From contig NZ_CP059472.1 in NCBI RefSeq assembly GCF_014041915.1, positions 2,046,001-2,110,000 on the forward strand: 64,000 bases of DNA, in the 5' to 3' direction. Source of the DNA: Marnyiella aurantia. Lineage in GTDB: Bacteria; Bacteroidota; Bacteroidia; Flavobacteriales; Weeksellaceae. Position 1 is the stretch's first letter, and each line of letters opens with the position of its first letter. Positions 38,678 to 48,300 of the stretch are shown one piece after another. The position numbers were made by a program, and so were the translations under genes. Under the pieces are notes generated by a model that ran no database searches, was not told the DNA's origin, and saw only the letters and a list, made by a program, of their open reading frames with translations.

Positions 38678-38706
38678 AAAGTGGCCGTATGTAGCCACTT
38701 TTTTTA
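38678..38706. terminator. Bidirectional terminator between pheS and the DUF3108 gene
   Basis: Stem AAAGTGGC/GCCACTTT with loop CGTATGTA, T7 on the plus strand. Confidence 0.85.
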
Positions 38707-39477
38707 TTTGATGAATTTCATCGGATATTTTACGTTACGGTAACCGTCCAGATCAGCCTTCAGCGATCCAACGGCCAATTCTGCCTTAATAGAGATGGGA
38801 ATATGGTTAGCATCATTACTCACCCAAAGTGTTACGCCTTCCTTTGCTTTGAAAACCCGCCCGCTTTTTACCAGCGGAATGATTTTAAGGCAGTTAATCC
38901 GACCATATTTTGTGTTCACATACTCTGTGCCGGTTACACGGATCTGAAACGGAAACATCTCATCATCAATCCAGATATTCATATTCTTTACGGTGCCCAC
39001 CCGCAATTCAGAGGCGTCCAGTGTGCGCAGATGATAGAAAGCCGACAGCATATCCTGTACACCACTCACTGATTTAATGGTTTTTGAACCGTTCGCAGGA
39101 GTTTTTTTGTCCGTAAGCACTAATGTCTGGTTAGCGTGATTGAAAACAGTTTGTAAATGCTGGCTGTAACCGCCCTCTTTCACATTCCTTACATAAAAAC
39201 TTGGCAAACCTGTATTATAGTTGATATAGCTTTCATAAAGGTCTTCCACTTTGAAAACTGCTCTTACCGCACCAGTGGTACGGCCTACACCTTTCACGTA
39301 CATATGCGGCTGACCCCGGAAAGTTGTTTTCTGGGTGGAGAGGGTAGCGGTACCTGCAGTAAGCAAACCGTAATGAATACGGTAGCTCAGCATTTCGCCG
39401 GAGTTAATATTGTCAAGTTTTTGTGGGAAAATATACAGATACATCAAGGCAGCAAATACGCTGAATAATTTTTTCAT
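38704..39477 (-). CDS. DUF3108 family exported protein
   Basis: A 257-residue protein from ATG 39477 with signal MKKLFSVFAALMYLYIFPQ. Features of DUF3108 are visible: LSYRIHYGLLTAGTATL near the start, VKGVGRTTGAVRAVFKVEDLYESY in the middle and GVTLWVSNDANHIPISIKAEL late. These are beta-rich periplasmic or outer-membrane-associated proteins of unknown function. A TATCTTTG box at 39505-39512 supports this start over 39507. Confidence 0.85.
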   Translation of the reverse strand: MKKLFSVFAALMYLYIFPQKLDNINSGEMLSYRIHYGLLTAGTATLSTQKTTFRGQPHMYVKGVGRTTGAVRAVFKVEDLYESYINYNTGLPSFYVRNVKEGGYSQHLQTVFNHANQTLVLTDKKTPANGSKTIKSVSGVQDMLSAFYHLRTLDASELRVGTVKNMNIWIDDEMFPFQIRVTGTEYVNTKYGRINCLKIIPLVKSGRVFKAKEGVTLWVSNDANHIPISIKAELAVGSLKADLDGYRNVKYPMKFIK

Positions 39478-39504
39478 ATGTAGGTTTTTACAAAATCTTT
39501 GCCA

Positions 39505-39512
39505 CAAAGATA
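39505..39512 (-). promoter_or_regulatory. -7 box TATCTTTG for the DUF3108 gene
   Basis: TAnnTTTG on the minus strand, 28 nt before the start at 39477. Confidence 0.55.
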
Positions 39513-39593
39513 AGGGCTTTGTAATTGACTTTTGTCAGTCTTTATGTGCCTCAATAAGCTCTGCTGCACCAGAGCCCTTCATAATTTTTTTAG

Positions 39594-39601
39594 TATTTTT
39601 G
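39594..39601 (+). promoter_or_regulatory. -7 box TATTTTTG for the FNR gene
   Basis: TAnnTTTG match 39 nt before the ATG at 39640. Confidence 0.5.
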
Positions 39602-39639
39602 CAAAGTTTTAGTTCAAAAAATTTAAAAAGATATAATCA

Positions 39640-40695
39640 ATGGTTACAACAGATTTGCTGATTATCGGAGCCGGACCCACAGGACTGTTCACTGTGTTCG
39701 AAGCTGGATTGCTAAAGATAAAGTGCCACATAATTGATGCTTTACCCCAGGCTGGAGGTCAGCTTCAGGAGTTGTATCCAAAAAAACCTATATTCGATAT
39801 CCCTGGTTATCCCACCATCAATGCTGGTGAGCTCGTAGATAACCTTATGGAACAGATCAAGCAGTTCCAGCCCGGTTTTACGCTTGCTGAAACAGCAGAA
39901 ACACTAACGAAAATAGATGACGACTGGTTTGAAGTGGTGACCAACAAAGGCACAGTACACAGAGCAAGAGCCGTGGCTATAGCCGGTGGGTTGGGAACTT
40001 TTTCGCCGCGTAAGCCGGAACATCTTGAAAATCTTGCCAAATTTGAAGAAAACGGTGTGGAGTATTTTGTTAAAGAGCCTGAGCATTTCCGGAATAAGAA
40101 GGTGGTCATTGCCGGTGGTGGTGACTCTGCGCTGGACTGGAGTATCTTCCTGAGCAATGTGGCCAGTGAAGTGACGCTCATTCACAGACGTAACGAATTC
40201 CGCGGCGCTTTGGACTCTGTAGAGAAGGTACAGGCACTGAAAGATGCCGGCAAACTGAAACTGATCACTCCTGCGGAAGTTACCTCATTACATGGCGATA
40301 CACATCTGGAATCCATTACAGTTGATGCCGGCGGAGAAATCCGTGAGATTGAGACCGATTTCTTTATTCCACTTTTCGGACTTACACCAAAGCTGGGCGA
40401 CCTGGCCAACTGGGGACTGGAGATTGAGAAAAACGCCATTAAAGTAAATAACGCACTGGACTATCAGACCAATATTGAAGGGGTGTACGCCATAGGGGAC
40501 ATCAATACCTATCCGGGTAAACTTAAACTTATCCTTTGCGGTTTCCACGAAGCCACACTGATGTGCCAGAGTGTGTACAACCGTATGAATCCGGGTAAGA
40601 AATTCGTCCTGAAATACACAACGGTGAGTGGGGTAGACGGTTTTGACGGCAGCCGCAAGGAAGCGGAAAAGGCCGTAGTGAAAAAGATCGATTAA
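39640..40695 (+). CDS. Ferredoxin--NADP+ reductase, thioredoxin-reductase-like type
   Basis: A 351-residue FAD/NAD(P) enzyme. The FAD-binding motif is IIGAGPTGLF at the N-terminus, the NADP-binding VVIAGGGDSALDWSIFL near 152, and the second FAD motif GVYAIGDINTYPGKL near 283. It lacks the CxxC of true thioredoxin reductase, which places it in the FNR2/YumC group. The [2Fe-2S] ferredoxin gene 28 bp downstream is its likely redox partner and supports this reading. Confidence 0.92.
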   Translation: MVTTDLLIIGAGPTGLFTVFEAGLLKIKCHIIDALPQAGGQLQELYPKKPIFDIPGYPTINAGELVDNLMEQIKQFQPGFTLAETAETLTKIDDDWFEVVTNKGTVHRARAVAIAGGLGTFSPRKPEHLENLAKFEENGVEYFVKEPEHFRNKKVVIAGGGDSALDWSIFLSNVASEVTLIHRRNEFRGALDSVEKVQALKDAGKLKLITPAEVTSLHGDTHLESITVDAGGEIREIETDFFIPLFGLTPKLGDLANWGLEIEKNAIKVNNALDYQTNIEGVYAIGDINTYPGKLKLILCGFHEATLMCQSVYNRMNPGKKFVLKYTTVSGVDGFDGSRKEAEKAVVKKID

Positions 40696-40722
40696 AGTCT
40701 TTAAAATTAACAGGAATCCAGC

Positions 40723-41055
40723 ATGTCTGATATCAACATAAAAATTACCGACCGCGAAGGCATTACGCACGATATTGCTGCGCCCACGGATATGTCCATG
40801 AATCTGATGGAGGTTATCCGCGCATACGAACTTGCCGAAGAAGGCACTATCGGTGTTTGCGGTGGGATGGCCATGTGTGCCTCCTGTCAGGTATATGTAC
40901 TGAATAACGCGGATAAGCTGCCGGAAATGGGTGATGAAGAAGATGCCATGCTGGGCGAAGCTTTCCATGTGCAGGACAACTCGCGATTGGGTTGCCAGAT
41001 CCATATCAGCGAGGAAATAGAAGGTTTGGAAGTAGAAATAGCACCTTATCCTTAA
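40723..41055 (+). CDS. [2Fe-2S] ferredoxin, adrenodoxin type
   Basis: A 110-residue electron carrier. Cluster ligands follow the Cx5Cx2C pattern in CGGMAMCASC, with the fourth Cys in LGCQIHI, about 37 residues on. The sequence MSDINIKITDREG and acidic surface MGDEEDAMLGEAF are typical of ISC/adrenodoxin-like ferredoxins. It is co-transcribed with the reductase at 39640; the terminal acceptor is unknown. Confidence 0.94.
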   Translation: MSDINIKITDREGITHDIAAPTDMSMNLMEVIRAYELAEEGTIGVCGGMAMCASCQVYVLNNADKLPEMGDEEDAMLGEAFHVQDNSRLGCQIHISEEIEGLEVEIAPYP

Positions 41056-41076
41056 TATGACTTAAATAGACACAAC

Positions 41077-41104
41077 AGCGCCCGGATGTATCCGGGCGCT
41101 TCTT
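41077..41104 (+). terminator. Terminator after the ferredoxin gene
   Basis: An 11-bp stem AGCGCCCGGAT/ATCCGGGCGCT, GC-rich, with a short interrupted T tract. Confidence 0.75.
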
Positions 41105-41257
41105 TATTCCCTAGTATAAGCATGAGCAGTTCGTGTATTGAGGCTTCCTATATTAAAAAAAAACACATAAATATCCCATGTTTTCCGGATTTGTGCGGCT
41201 GTTAGGCATAAGGATATTCGGAATAGTAAAATAATATCTTTACATTTACATTTATAT

Positions 41258-42220
41258 ATGAGTAACGGATACTTTGGCAGTACTATTCACGAACTGGCCG
41301 TTTTTTACAATACTGAGAATTTCTACAGTGCAGAGGCCAGGACTTCACAGCTTCCAAATATTGAGTTTTCCGGTTTGCGTAACTGGGACCAGTTCCGTTT
41401 TCAGAATAAACTGCAGAAAATTGCACAGGTATTTCAGCTGATCAATGAAAAGCATGGAGTTATGCCAATGCTTATAGGTCTGGCGGAGGTTCAGGGGGAA
41501 GGTGTACTTCAGCATTTGGTTTCGCAGCCTGTTTTTGAAGGTCGGTTTAACGTCATTCACTATGAATCCATGGATGAACGTGGTGTAGATGTAGCACTGA
41601 TTTATGATAAATCTAAAGTAGAGGTCATTTCAAGTGAACCGATCAGCTATTTCTTTGAAATTGAAGGCACCGATCCGGAAAAATATGATACTACCAGAGA
41701 TGTCCTTCACGTAAAACTAAAGTATGGGAGTGCCACGGTGAATGTATTTGTGTTCCATTTGCCTTCCAAAAGGGAAAAGGACATAAACAGACCCCGGCGT
41801 GATGTCATCCTCACTGATATCAGGGAAAGGATTATGCAAATGAATGACCTGGGTGAATCTGTTTTACTCATGGGTGACTTCAATGAAAATCCGGATGAGG
41901 AGAATATTAAGAATATTACCTTTGGCAGCAATAATGAAAAGATACTTTCCAATCCGTTTGAAGATCTTTTTCTGAAGGGTAAATTTTCCACATTTCACCG
42001 TCAATTTGGCTTGCTTTTTGACCAAATGCTTATTTCTGATGATTTTTTTAAACAAAGTGCATCATTGCTGTACGAAAACGCAGAGGTATTTGATCATCCG
42101 AAATTAAAAAGCTGGGACAGGAAATTTGAAGGAAGGCCCTTCCGCACTTTTGTAGGTTCAAGGTACCTCGGCGGTTACAGTGATCATTTTCCGGTGCTGC
42201 TTAAATTCCGCAAAAATTAA
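41258..42220 (+). CDS. Endonuclease/exonuclease/phosphatase family protein
   Basis: A 320-residue EEP-fold hydrolase. Diagnostic pieces are LAVFYNTENFY (N near start), LIGLAEVQGEGVL (metal-binding Glu), VFVFHLPSKR (His), LLMGDFNENPDEENI (D and N) and the closing YSDHFPVLLKF (DH pair). All catalytic positions are present, so it should be active on phosphodiesters or phosphate monoesters; the substrate is unknown. No signal peptide. Lrp and deoC follow in the same direction. Confidence 0.88.
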   Translation: MSNGYFGSTIHELAVFYNTENFYSAEARTSQLPNIEFSGLRNWDQFRFQNKLQKIAQVFQLINEKHGVMPMLIGLAEVQGEGVLQHLVSQPVFEGRFNVIHYESMDERGVDVALIYDKSKVEVISSEPISYFFEIEGTDPEKYDTTRDVLHVKLKYGSATVNVFVFHLPSKREKDINRPRRDVILTDIRERIMQMNDLGESVLLMGDFNENPDEENIKNITFGSNNEKILSNPFEDLFLKGKFSTFHRQFGLLFDQMLISDDFFKQSASLLYENAEVFDHPKLKSWDRKFEGRPFRTFVGSRYLGGYSDHFPVLLKFRKN

Positions 42221-42241
42221 ACAAAAATTGAAAAAAATAGT

Positions 42242-42712
42242 ATGAAAAACGCAACCAATATCGGCTACCTGCTGGATGCTATCGACAAGAAAATAATTCA
42301 TATGCTTATGGATAATGCCAAAACATCACTTGCACACATCGCAAAAAATGTAGGCATTTCAACTACGGCTGTTCATCAGCGTATAAAAAAGCTGGAGCAG
42401 GCGGGCGTAATTGAAAATTCAATTTCATTCCTCAATGCCCGTAAAATCGGATATAAAGTAGTCGCCTATATTGGTGTTTTCCTGGAGCAACCCAACCAAT
42501 ATCCGGATGTGGTAAAAGCGCTGAAAGAAGTTAATGAGGTGGTGGAAGCTCATTATACCACCGGAAACTATACCGTTTTCCTGAAAGTTTTGTGTAAAGA
42601 CAATGATCACCTGATGGAAATCCTGAACAAACTTCAAAAACTGAAAGGCGTTACAAGAACGGAGACTTTCATTTCGCTGGAACAGAGCATTGGCCGACAG
42701 CTCAAAGTGTGA
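42242..42712 (+). CDS. Lrp/AsnC family transcriptional regulator
   Basis: A 156-residue regulator with an N-terminal HTH (DKKIIHMLMDNAKTSLAHIA, then VGISTTAVHQRIKKLEQAGVI) and a C-terminal RAM domain (VVEAHYTTGNYTVFLKVLCKD). It probably senses an amino acid or related metabolite as an octamer. It is 21 bp after the EEP gene and 27 bp before deoC, so the three may share a transcript, though the target is unknown. Confidence 0.93.
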   Translation: MKNATNIGYLLDAIDKKIIHMLMDNAKTSLAHIAKNVGISTTAVHQRIKKLEQAGVIENSISFLNARKIGYKVVAYIGVFLEQPNQYPDVVKALKEVNEVVEAHYTTGNYTVFLKVLCKDNDHLMEILNKLQKLKGVTRTETFISLEQSIGRQLKV

Positions 42713-42739
42713 TATTTAATGAATTTTAGCTGAAGATAA

Positions 42740-43480
42740 ATGGAAATCAATAAGTATCTGGACTCAACTTATCTGAAGACTCCGGAGCAGTCGGGGCTTT
42801 CTGAAAAGGAAACACTTGAAACCGTCCTTTCTCTGGTGGATGAGACAATTGCAAATACTATTTTCGCAGTCATGATCCGCCCGGATTATGTGAAACAAGT
42901 CAAAGAGTATATTTCTGATAAAACGACGGACGTAAAGGTGGGTACGGTGATCGGATTTCACGAAGGTACCAACTCCACAGAAGCAAAACTGGCTGAAGCC
43001 CGTAAAGCGATTGAAGACGGTGCCGATGAACTGGATTTCGTTATCAACTATGAAGCTTACAAAAAAGGTCAACTTGATCTTGTGGAAGATGAGGTAGTTC
43101 TATGCACACGACTCTGCCTCGATCATAATAAGGTAGCTAAATGGATTATTGAAATTGCCGCGCTTACAGATCAACAGATTGCAGAGATCACAGGCCTTAT
43201 TTCGGGATGGGTCGCAAACCGTTTTCCTGGGAAAGAAGTCCAGGTCTTTGTGAAATCCTCCACAGGATTCTATGTTACAGAAGGTGGTAAGCCAAACGGT
43301 GCTACTTTTGAAGGCATAAAAATCATGCTGGACAATGCGGGTAAACTTCCTGTAAAAGCCGCCGGCGGTGTACGCTCTCCCGAAGATGCCGAAAAGATGA
43401 TTAATCTGGGCGTTAAACGTATTGGAACTTCTTCAGCTTTGGCTTTGCTTAAAAACTCCGAAAGCTCTGCAGATTATTAA
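42740..43480 (+). CDS. deoC: Deoxyribose-phosphate aldolase
   Basis: It cleaves 2-deoxyribose-5-phosphate to glyceraldehyde-3-phosphate and acetaldehyde in nucleoside salvage. The 246-residue TIM barrel has VGTVIGFHEGTNSTEAKLAE, DELDFVINY (catalytic Asp) and the Schiff-base lysine in QVFVKSSTGFY, then KAAGGVRSPEDAEKM. Full length. It ends before the bidirectional terminator at 43508. Confidence 0.95.
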   Translation: MEINKYLDSTYLKTPEQSGLSEKETLETVLSLVDETIANTIFAVMIRPDYVKQVKEYISDKTTDVKVGTVIGFHEGTNSTEAKLAEARKAIEDGADELDFVINYEAYKKGQLDLVEDEVVLCTRLCLDHNKVAKWIIEIAALTDQQIAEITGLISGWVANRFPGKEVQVFVKSSTGFYVTEGGKPNGATFEGIKIMLDNAGKLPVKAAGGVRSPEDAEKMINLGVKRIGTSSALALLKNSESSADY

Positions 43481-43507
43481 ATAATATCAGTGAGAATAAA
43501 AAAAATG

Positions 43508-43535
43508 AACCCACAGAAAAATCTGCGGGTTTAAT
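43508..43535. terminator. Bidirectional terminator between deoC and dusB
   Basis: Stem AACCCACAGA/TCTGCGGGTT with one mismatch around AAAA. Confidence 0.78.
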
Positions 43536-43538
43536 ATT

Positions 43539-44531
43539 TTATGAAAACTGATGCTCTCTGTAAAAATTGCTGGCTTCCTCAATTACACCATCCATTTCTT
43601 CCAAAGTGAAAACCTCTAAAAATTTCCTTCTGAAATCCTTAAAATGGGGGATGCCGCGGAAGTAATTGCTATAGTGCTGCCTCATTTCTATAAGTCCCAG
43701 ACGTTCGCCTTTCCACTCAGCGCTCCATTCCGCATGCTGACGAACGGCCAGCAGCCGGTCTTCAATGGTGGGTTCCGGTAAATGTTCGCCGGTGGCAAAG
43801 AAATGTTTTATTTCGTTGAAAATCCAGGGATAACCAATGGCACCACGGCCAATCATAATACCGTCGCAGTCGTATTTTGTTCTGTATTCCAGTGCTTTTT
43901 CCGCCGAATCGACATCACCGTTGCCAAAGATCGGGATTTCAATATTGGGGTTGTTCTTTACTTTGGAAATATAATCCCAGTCGGCCTGGCCCTTATACAT
44001 CTGTGCGCGTGTTCTGGCATGGATAGTCAGTGCCTTGATTCCTGTGTCCTGCAGTCTTTCCGCCACCTCCATAATATTGATGGTCTCAGTGTCCCAGCCC
44101 AAACGGGTTTTCACGGTTACCGGTAAATGTGTGGAATTCACCACCGCTTTGGTCAGGCGGATCATCAGGTCAATGTCTTTCAGTACGCCTGCGCCGGCAC
44201 CTTTGCAAACCACTTTCTTCACAGGGCAGCCGAAGTTGATATCTACCAAATCCGGATTTACGGTTTCCACAATCTTAGCCGAAAGTGCCATCGCTTCTTC
44301 ATCACCTCCAAAAATCTGGATGCCTACCGGCCTTTCATAATCAAATATATCCAGCTTTTTACGGCTTTTCATGGCATCACGGATCAGGCCTTCGGAAGAG
44401 ATAAATTCAGAATACATCATATCCGCGCCATGCATTTTGCAGAGCCTGCGGAACGGTGGATCCGAAACATCTTCCATAGGAGCCAAAAGAAGTGGGAAAT
44501 CCGGGAGTTCTATATTGCCAATTTTAACCAT
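43539..44531 (-). CDS. dusB: tRNA-dihydrouridine synthase (DusB type)
   Basis: A 330-residue flavoprotein reducing uridine to dihydrouridine in tRNA. It shows LLAPMEDVSDPPFRRLC at the N-terminus, the catalytic Cys in NFGCPVKKVVCKGAGAG, the FMN-phosphate region IFGNGDVDSAEKAL and GIMIGRGAIGYPWIF. A TATCTTTG box ends 5 nt before the ATG, and the first 30 residues are family-conserved, so the start is firm and the mRNA probably leaderless. Confidence 0.95.
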   Translation of the reverse strand: MVKIGNIELPDFPLLLAPMEDVSDPPFRRLCKMHGADMMYSEFISSEGLIRDAMKSRKKLDIFDYERPVGIQIFGGDEEAMALSAKIVETVNPDLVDINFGCPVKKVVCKGAGAGVLKDIDLMIRLTKAVVNSTHLPVTVKTRLGWDTETINIMEVAERLQDTGIKALTIHARTRAQMYKGQADWDYISKVKNNPNIEIPIFGNGDVDSAEKALEYRTKYDCDGIMIGRGAIGYPWIFNEIKHFFATGEHLPEPTIEDRLLAVRQHAEWSAEWKGERLGLIEMRQHYSNYFRGIPHFKDFRRKFLEVFTLEEMDGVIEEASNFYREHQFS

Positions 44532-44535
44532 TCTG

Positions 44536-44543
44536 CAAAGATA
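44536..44543 (-). promoter_or_regulatory. -7 box TATCTTTG at leaderless distance (dusB)
   Basis: The G of the box is 5 nt before the A of the dusB ATG at 44531. Confidence 0.55.
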
Positions 44544-44597
44544 AGGAATTGGATTGTTAGAGGTAAAGGTGTAATGGCGTTGTGGGTGAAATCGTAA

Positions 44598-44800
44598 AGT
44601 TGTAAAGTTGCAAAATCAGAACGTTAAAAAGATGTTCAGTTGTAAAGTTGTGAAATCGTGAAGCATTGGGCGTAAAAGTTGTTGTTAAGTTGATTAGCGC
44701 TAGGGGCAAACTGCTGGTCGTGAACTGGTCTTGGAGAGCGATTAAACATCATTGCCACTTTACGCTTTCCAGTACGCGACTTTACGCCCAACTTTACAAC
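44598..44800. repeat. Word-repeat flank downstream of the four-helix-bundle gene
   Basis: Words GTAAAGTTGTAAAGTTG, GTTGTAAAGTTGTGAAATCG and GGGCGTAAAAGTTG, then inverted CGACTTTACGCCCA (44777-44790) and CAACTTTACAAC (44789-44800). The interval from dusB (44532-44801) holds no gene. Confidence 0.7.
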
Positions 44801-44801
44801 C

Positions 44802-45158
44802 TTATTTCAGTGAGTTATTGAACGCATTAAGTTGATTGGTGATTTTTTCAGTTTGATGCCGAAGTTCAATGTATTCTTCTTCAGAAATTAATTCCAGATC
44901 ACGCGCCAGGACTAGAAAACTGATAACCTCTAAACCTGTACTGTAAGCAATATTTATGAATCTGGATTTATCCTTATTCGTGCTTTTTCCCGTGCCCTCG
45001 GCAATGTTTGCCATAATGCCCGTCGCTGCCCTCCTGAGTTGGTTAGTAATGCCAAACCTTTCCTCATCTGGAAATTTACGGGATACCAGATATATATCCT
45101 TTACCAGATTGCGTGCATTCTGCCAAACTTCAAGTTTTTCAAAGTAGAAAGTGTACAT
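44802..45158 (-). CDS. Four-helix-bundle protein (TIGR02436, S23/bAvd-like)
   Basis: A 118-residue all-helical protein with the family signature: FEKLEVWQNARNLVKDIY at the start, FGITNQLRRAATGIMANIAEG in the middle (residues about 36-56) and a C-terminal coiled helix. The family was first named for ORFs inside 23S rRNA intervening sequences and is related to the Avd accessory protein of diversity-generating retroelements. Here it is a solitary gene between dusB and a large envelope protein, framed by its own word repeats. The function is unknown. Confidence 0.88.
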   Translation of the reverse strand: MYTFYFEKLEVWQNARNLVKDIYLVSRKFPDEERFGITNQLRRAATGIMANIAEGTGKSTNKDKSRFINIAYSTGLEVISFLVLARDLELISEEEYIELRHQTEKITNQLNAFNNSLK

Positions 45159-45352
45159 GATCCAAGGTATTGGATTTAGTGTGAAACAATGTAGCCGTAA
45201 AATCGTAGAATTGCAAAGTTGTAAAGCTGCCAGGTTGACATTTACTTAATTGAACCCCACTAAAGTACGCAATTCTTCTTTTACAAAATTATCGGATAAA
45301 CAACTTAACTAATAAACGACTTTACGCCCAGCGACTTCGCGATTAAGCTTCC
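45159..45352. repeat. Word-repeat flank upstream of the four-helix-bundle gene
   Basis: GCCGTAAAATCGTAGAATTG and GCAAAGTTGTAAAGC near 45193-45226, and an exact 14-bp copy CGACTTTACGCCCA at 45317-45330, matching 44777-44790 in direct orientation. Confidence 0.7.
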
Positions 45353-48300
45353 TTAAAAACTCGCCTTCAGCTGCATACTCCCAATGTGGATGGTGCGCTC
45401 GCCGGAGTTACGGCCTTCATAATTCACATTCAGCGTGATAAAGGAATTGATGGCCTGCTGCAGAAAGAGGCTCCACAGCTGGTTTTTACCCGGCTTTAGC
45501 CCGTCCAGCATCTGGTTTCCGACAATGGAAAAGTTGTTTCCCATAAAATTATTGTTGATAAAGGAAAAATTTGCCCGGATGGAAGTCTTCTTCCTTTCCC
45601 ACTGCAAGGCACCCGTAAGATCGAAAGTTTTCAGGAACTCCTCGCCATCCATCCTTTTTTTCTGCCTCAGGGCGGTGGAAAGTTCCGCCTGCATGCTTTC
45701 AGAAAACTTATAGGTGGCTTTTGGTTTGGTTTCAAAATTATTCAGCAGGAAATCGCGGGTGTCAAATATCTGCGACGCATTTTCGATCCTGTGAAGTGAG
45801 TTTTCCCAGTCAAATCGAAGGCTTTTCGTGATCCAGTAACCCGCATTCAGGAAATGAGACTTCTGGTTTCGCTCTTCATTACTGAAATTGGCATTCACAA
45901 GATTATCATTCGCAATAAAACGGTAGTTTCCGTTCCAGCCCGATTGATCAGTTGGGTTAAACTGTGCCGAGGCCAGGATATTCTGGTTTTTCAGTATCTG
46001 GCTTTCATTTTTCTCGAAAGGGTTCAGCACCAGGACACGGTCCTGTTTGTAAAATGAATTCTGCGAGTTCAGTGAGATGTTGAAATTCCATCTTTTCAGG
46101 AATGCATTTTCAGAGTTAAGGATCACCGCCGGATTCACAAAAAGCGCCAGCTGAAGTTTATTTTTATTTGAAGGGATATAATTTACCGAATTGGTGTAGA
46201 TCCTGATATACTGGGCCAGATCCGCATATTCTGCAATATCAAATTCATCAAGTTGCTGCACACCGTCGCCGTTGTAATCGGTCCATTTATAAACACCTTG
46301 GCCGTCGGTAACTTTTATATACTGGAATTCACGCTGGGCTTCCTGACCGTTCCCCAGTTCGTAAAAAGCCTGCAGACGCATCCCGTTATTGAACAGCTGC
46401 TGATTGTACAGAATGTTTCCTACCACAAAGTCATTATTCAGCTTAGTCAAAAGATCATCATTCTGATAATAAAACTTCCGGTAATGAACCAAAGCGTTAA
46501 GGGTAGTCCTTTCCGTTTTAATAATCTGGCTCTCGACCATAAGGCCAAGAATATGATTTTGGTCTTCTAACTGATTGTTGCGGATGGAATCGTTGTCGCG
46601 GAAATAGACCTTCGCCAAAAGTTTTGTACGCGCCGAATCTCCGATGCGTTTCTGAGCAAAAACCTCCTTCCAGCTGAAGCTGGTCACATCAAACAGACCG
46701 GTGTCATTAAATTTCTTTACGTTATGTTCCAGACTTCCGCCCAGTCCCCAACTTCCTTTTTCACCCTGACGTTCCGAAATGACAGCACTGCGGATGAACT
46801 TCGTGTCCTGAAAGGTCGCTTTCGTATCCAGATAGGAAAAATTACCTTTTGTGTTGAACTTTCCGCTGATCCAGCCAAAATCCAGGTCATTTTTAAAGCC
46901 TTTGTAGAAATCCTGCTCGTCCAGAAAGTTCATCCGGTAATTCAGGTACGACAGGTTTTTCCACTGGTTCAGAAAACTGAAGATAAACCGGTTTTGGGTA
47001 CGGTTGTTAAATTCATTCGCAAGGTTAAAGTCACGGGAAAATTCAACATCGTTAATGCGGTCCAAAATGTGGAACTGTGAATTGATATGCTGATATTCGA
47101 AAGTAGGGGTTCCCTTCCAGTTCTGATGCGTAAATGTTTTGTGGCCGAAGATCCGCGCGGCATAGCCAAGATTTTGCTTCGCGTCTTTGGATGAGAAAAG
47201 GTTTATGTCATAATTGCTGAAGGAGACGTCAGTACCAATTTTCCCGTCATTCAGCAGATATTCGGCGTTGTAGGAAAATACCTGTGCTTTTTGAGGCGAA
47301 GCCAGTTTACGGACTGCCCTGTATTCGCCTTGGTTAGGACCCACATATTGGAAAACCCGTCCGTTATTGGTAGTTTGTGCAAGCGTATAATCACCAAGTT
47401 GATTTCCGAAATAAGTAAAAGCCACCTGATAAAGTGTCAGCGATTGGTCCGCCGAGAATTCATAATAATCACCGTTCGGGTCATTTACCAGCCTGTAAAG
47501 GATTTTGTTCACATCATATTCTGCCACCGTGCCGGACGGTGCAAACATCAGGTTGGGGTTGTTTCCGGCGTTCACAAGCACCTGCTGATCTGCCTCGCTG
47601 AGGTTTAGTGCCAGGGGCGCATTTTTGTTATCCTGTTCCAGAAACCAGCTGAAGCCCGTGCGGAAACGTTCACGTTCGTGCCTAATCTCACCTGTGAAAA
47701 GGTATCGCGAATAGTTCCTGTTCGTATAGTTATAGGAAATGGTGATAAAATTCTGTCTGAAAATGGGCCGGAAGCTTGTAAAGGTAATCTCGCCGGTATT
47801 GTAGTTTACTACATAATCAAGATTCTCACCTCTTTTCATCAGAATGCCGTCAATGTAAACCTGCTCGGAACCGGAGATTACGGTGATAAAATTTTCGCCG
47901 TTTTTCCCGGTGAGCCGGTATGGGCCCTGGTTACCTTCAATTCCCTGGAAACGTATCCTGTGAAATTCACTTCGCGCCACGCCGCCGGCTACGTCCAGGA
48001 AAGTTTTGTTTGCTTTGCCGAAGTTGGTCTGGTACTGCAGTCCCATGCTCCGGCGCTGGTAGCGCCCAAAGTAGGTCCGGTTATCCTCCAGGTCCAGATG
48101 TCCTGCCCGCAGTATGGAGCGGTCTTTTATATTGAGCTGCATATAAATCTTGTCGAACTCTTCCAGAGTCTGCGTATAACCGTCGGCCTGTATGGGCAGG
48201 TTATGATCTGAAATTGATGCCAGGATGGAGACATCCTGAGAAAGTTTTCCCGTAATCTGCAGGTCCATCGAGCTTTGTACGGAAGAGCCCTGGTTGTTGC

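Noticed and set aside
44802-45158. 23S rRNA intervening-sequence protein acting in rRNA
   Set aside because: The gene is over 22 kb from the 23S gene, which has no insertion; only the family name refers to rRNA.
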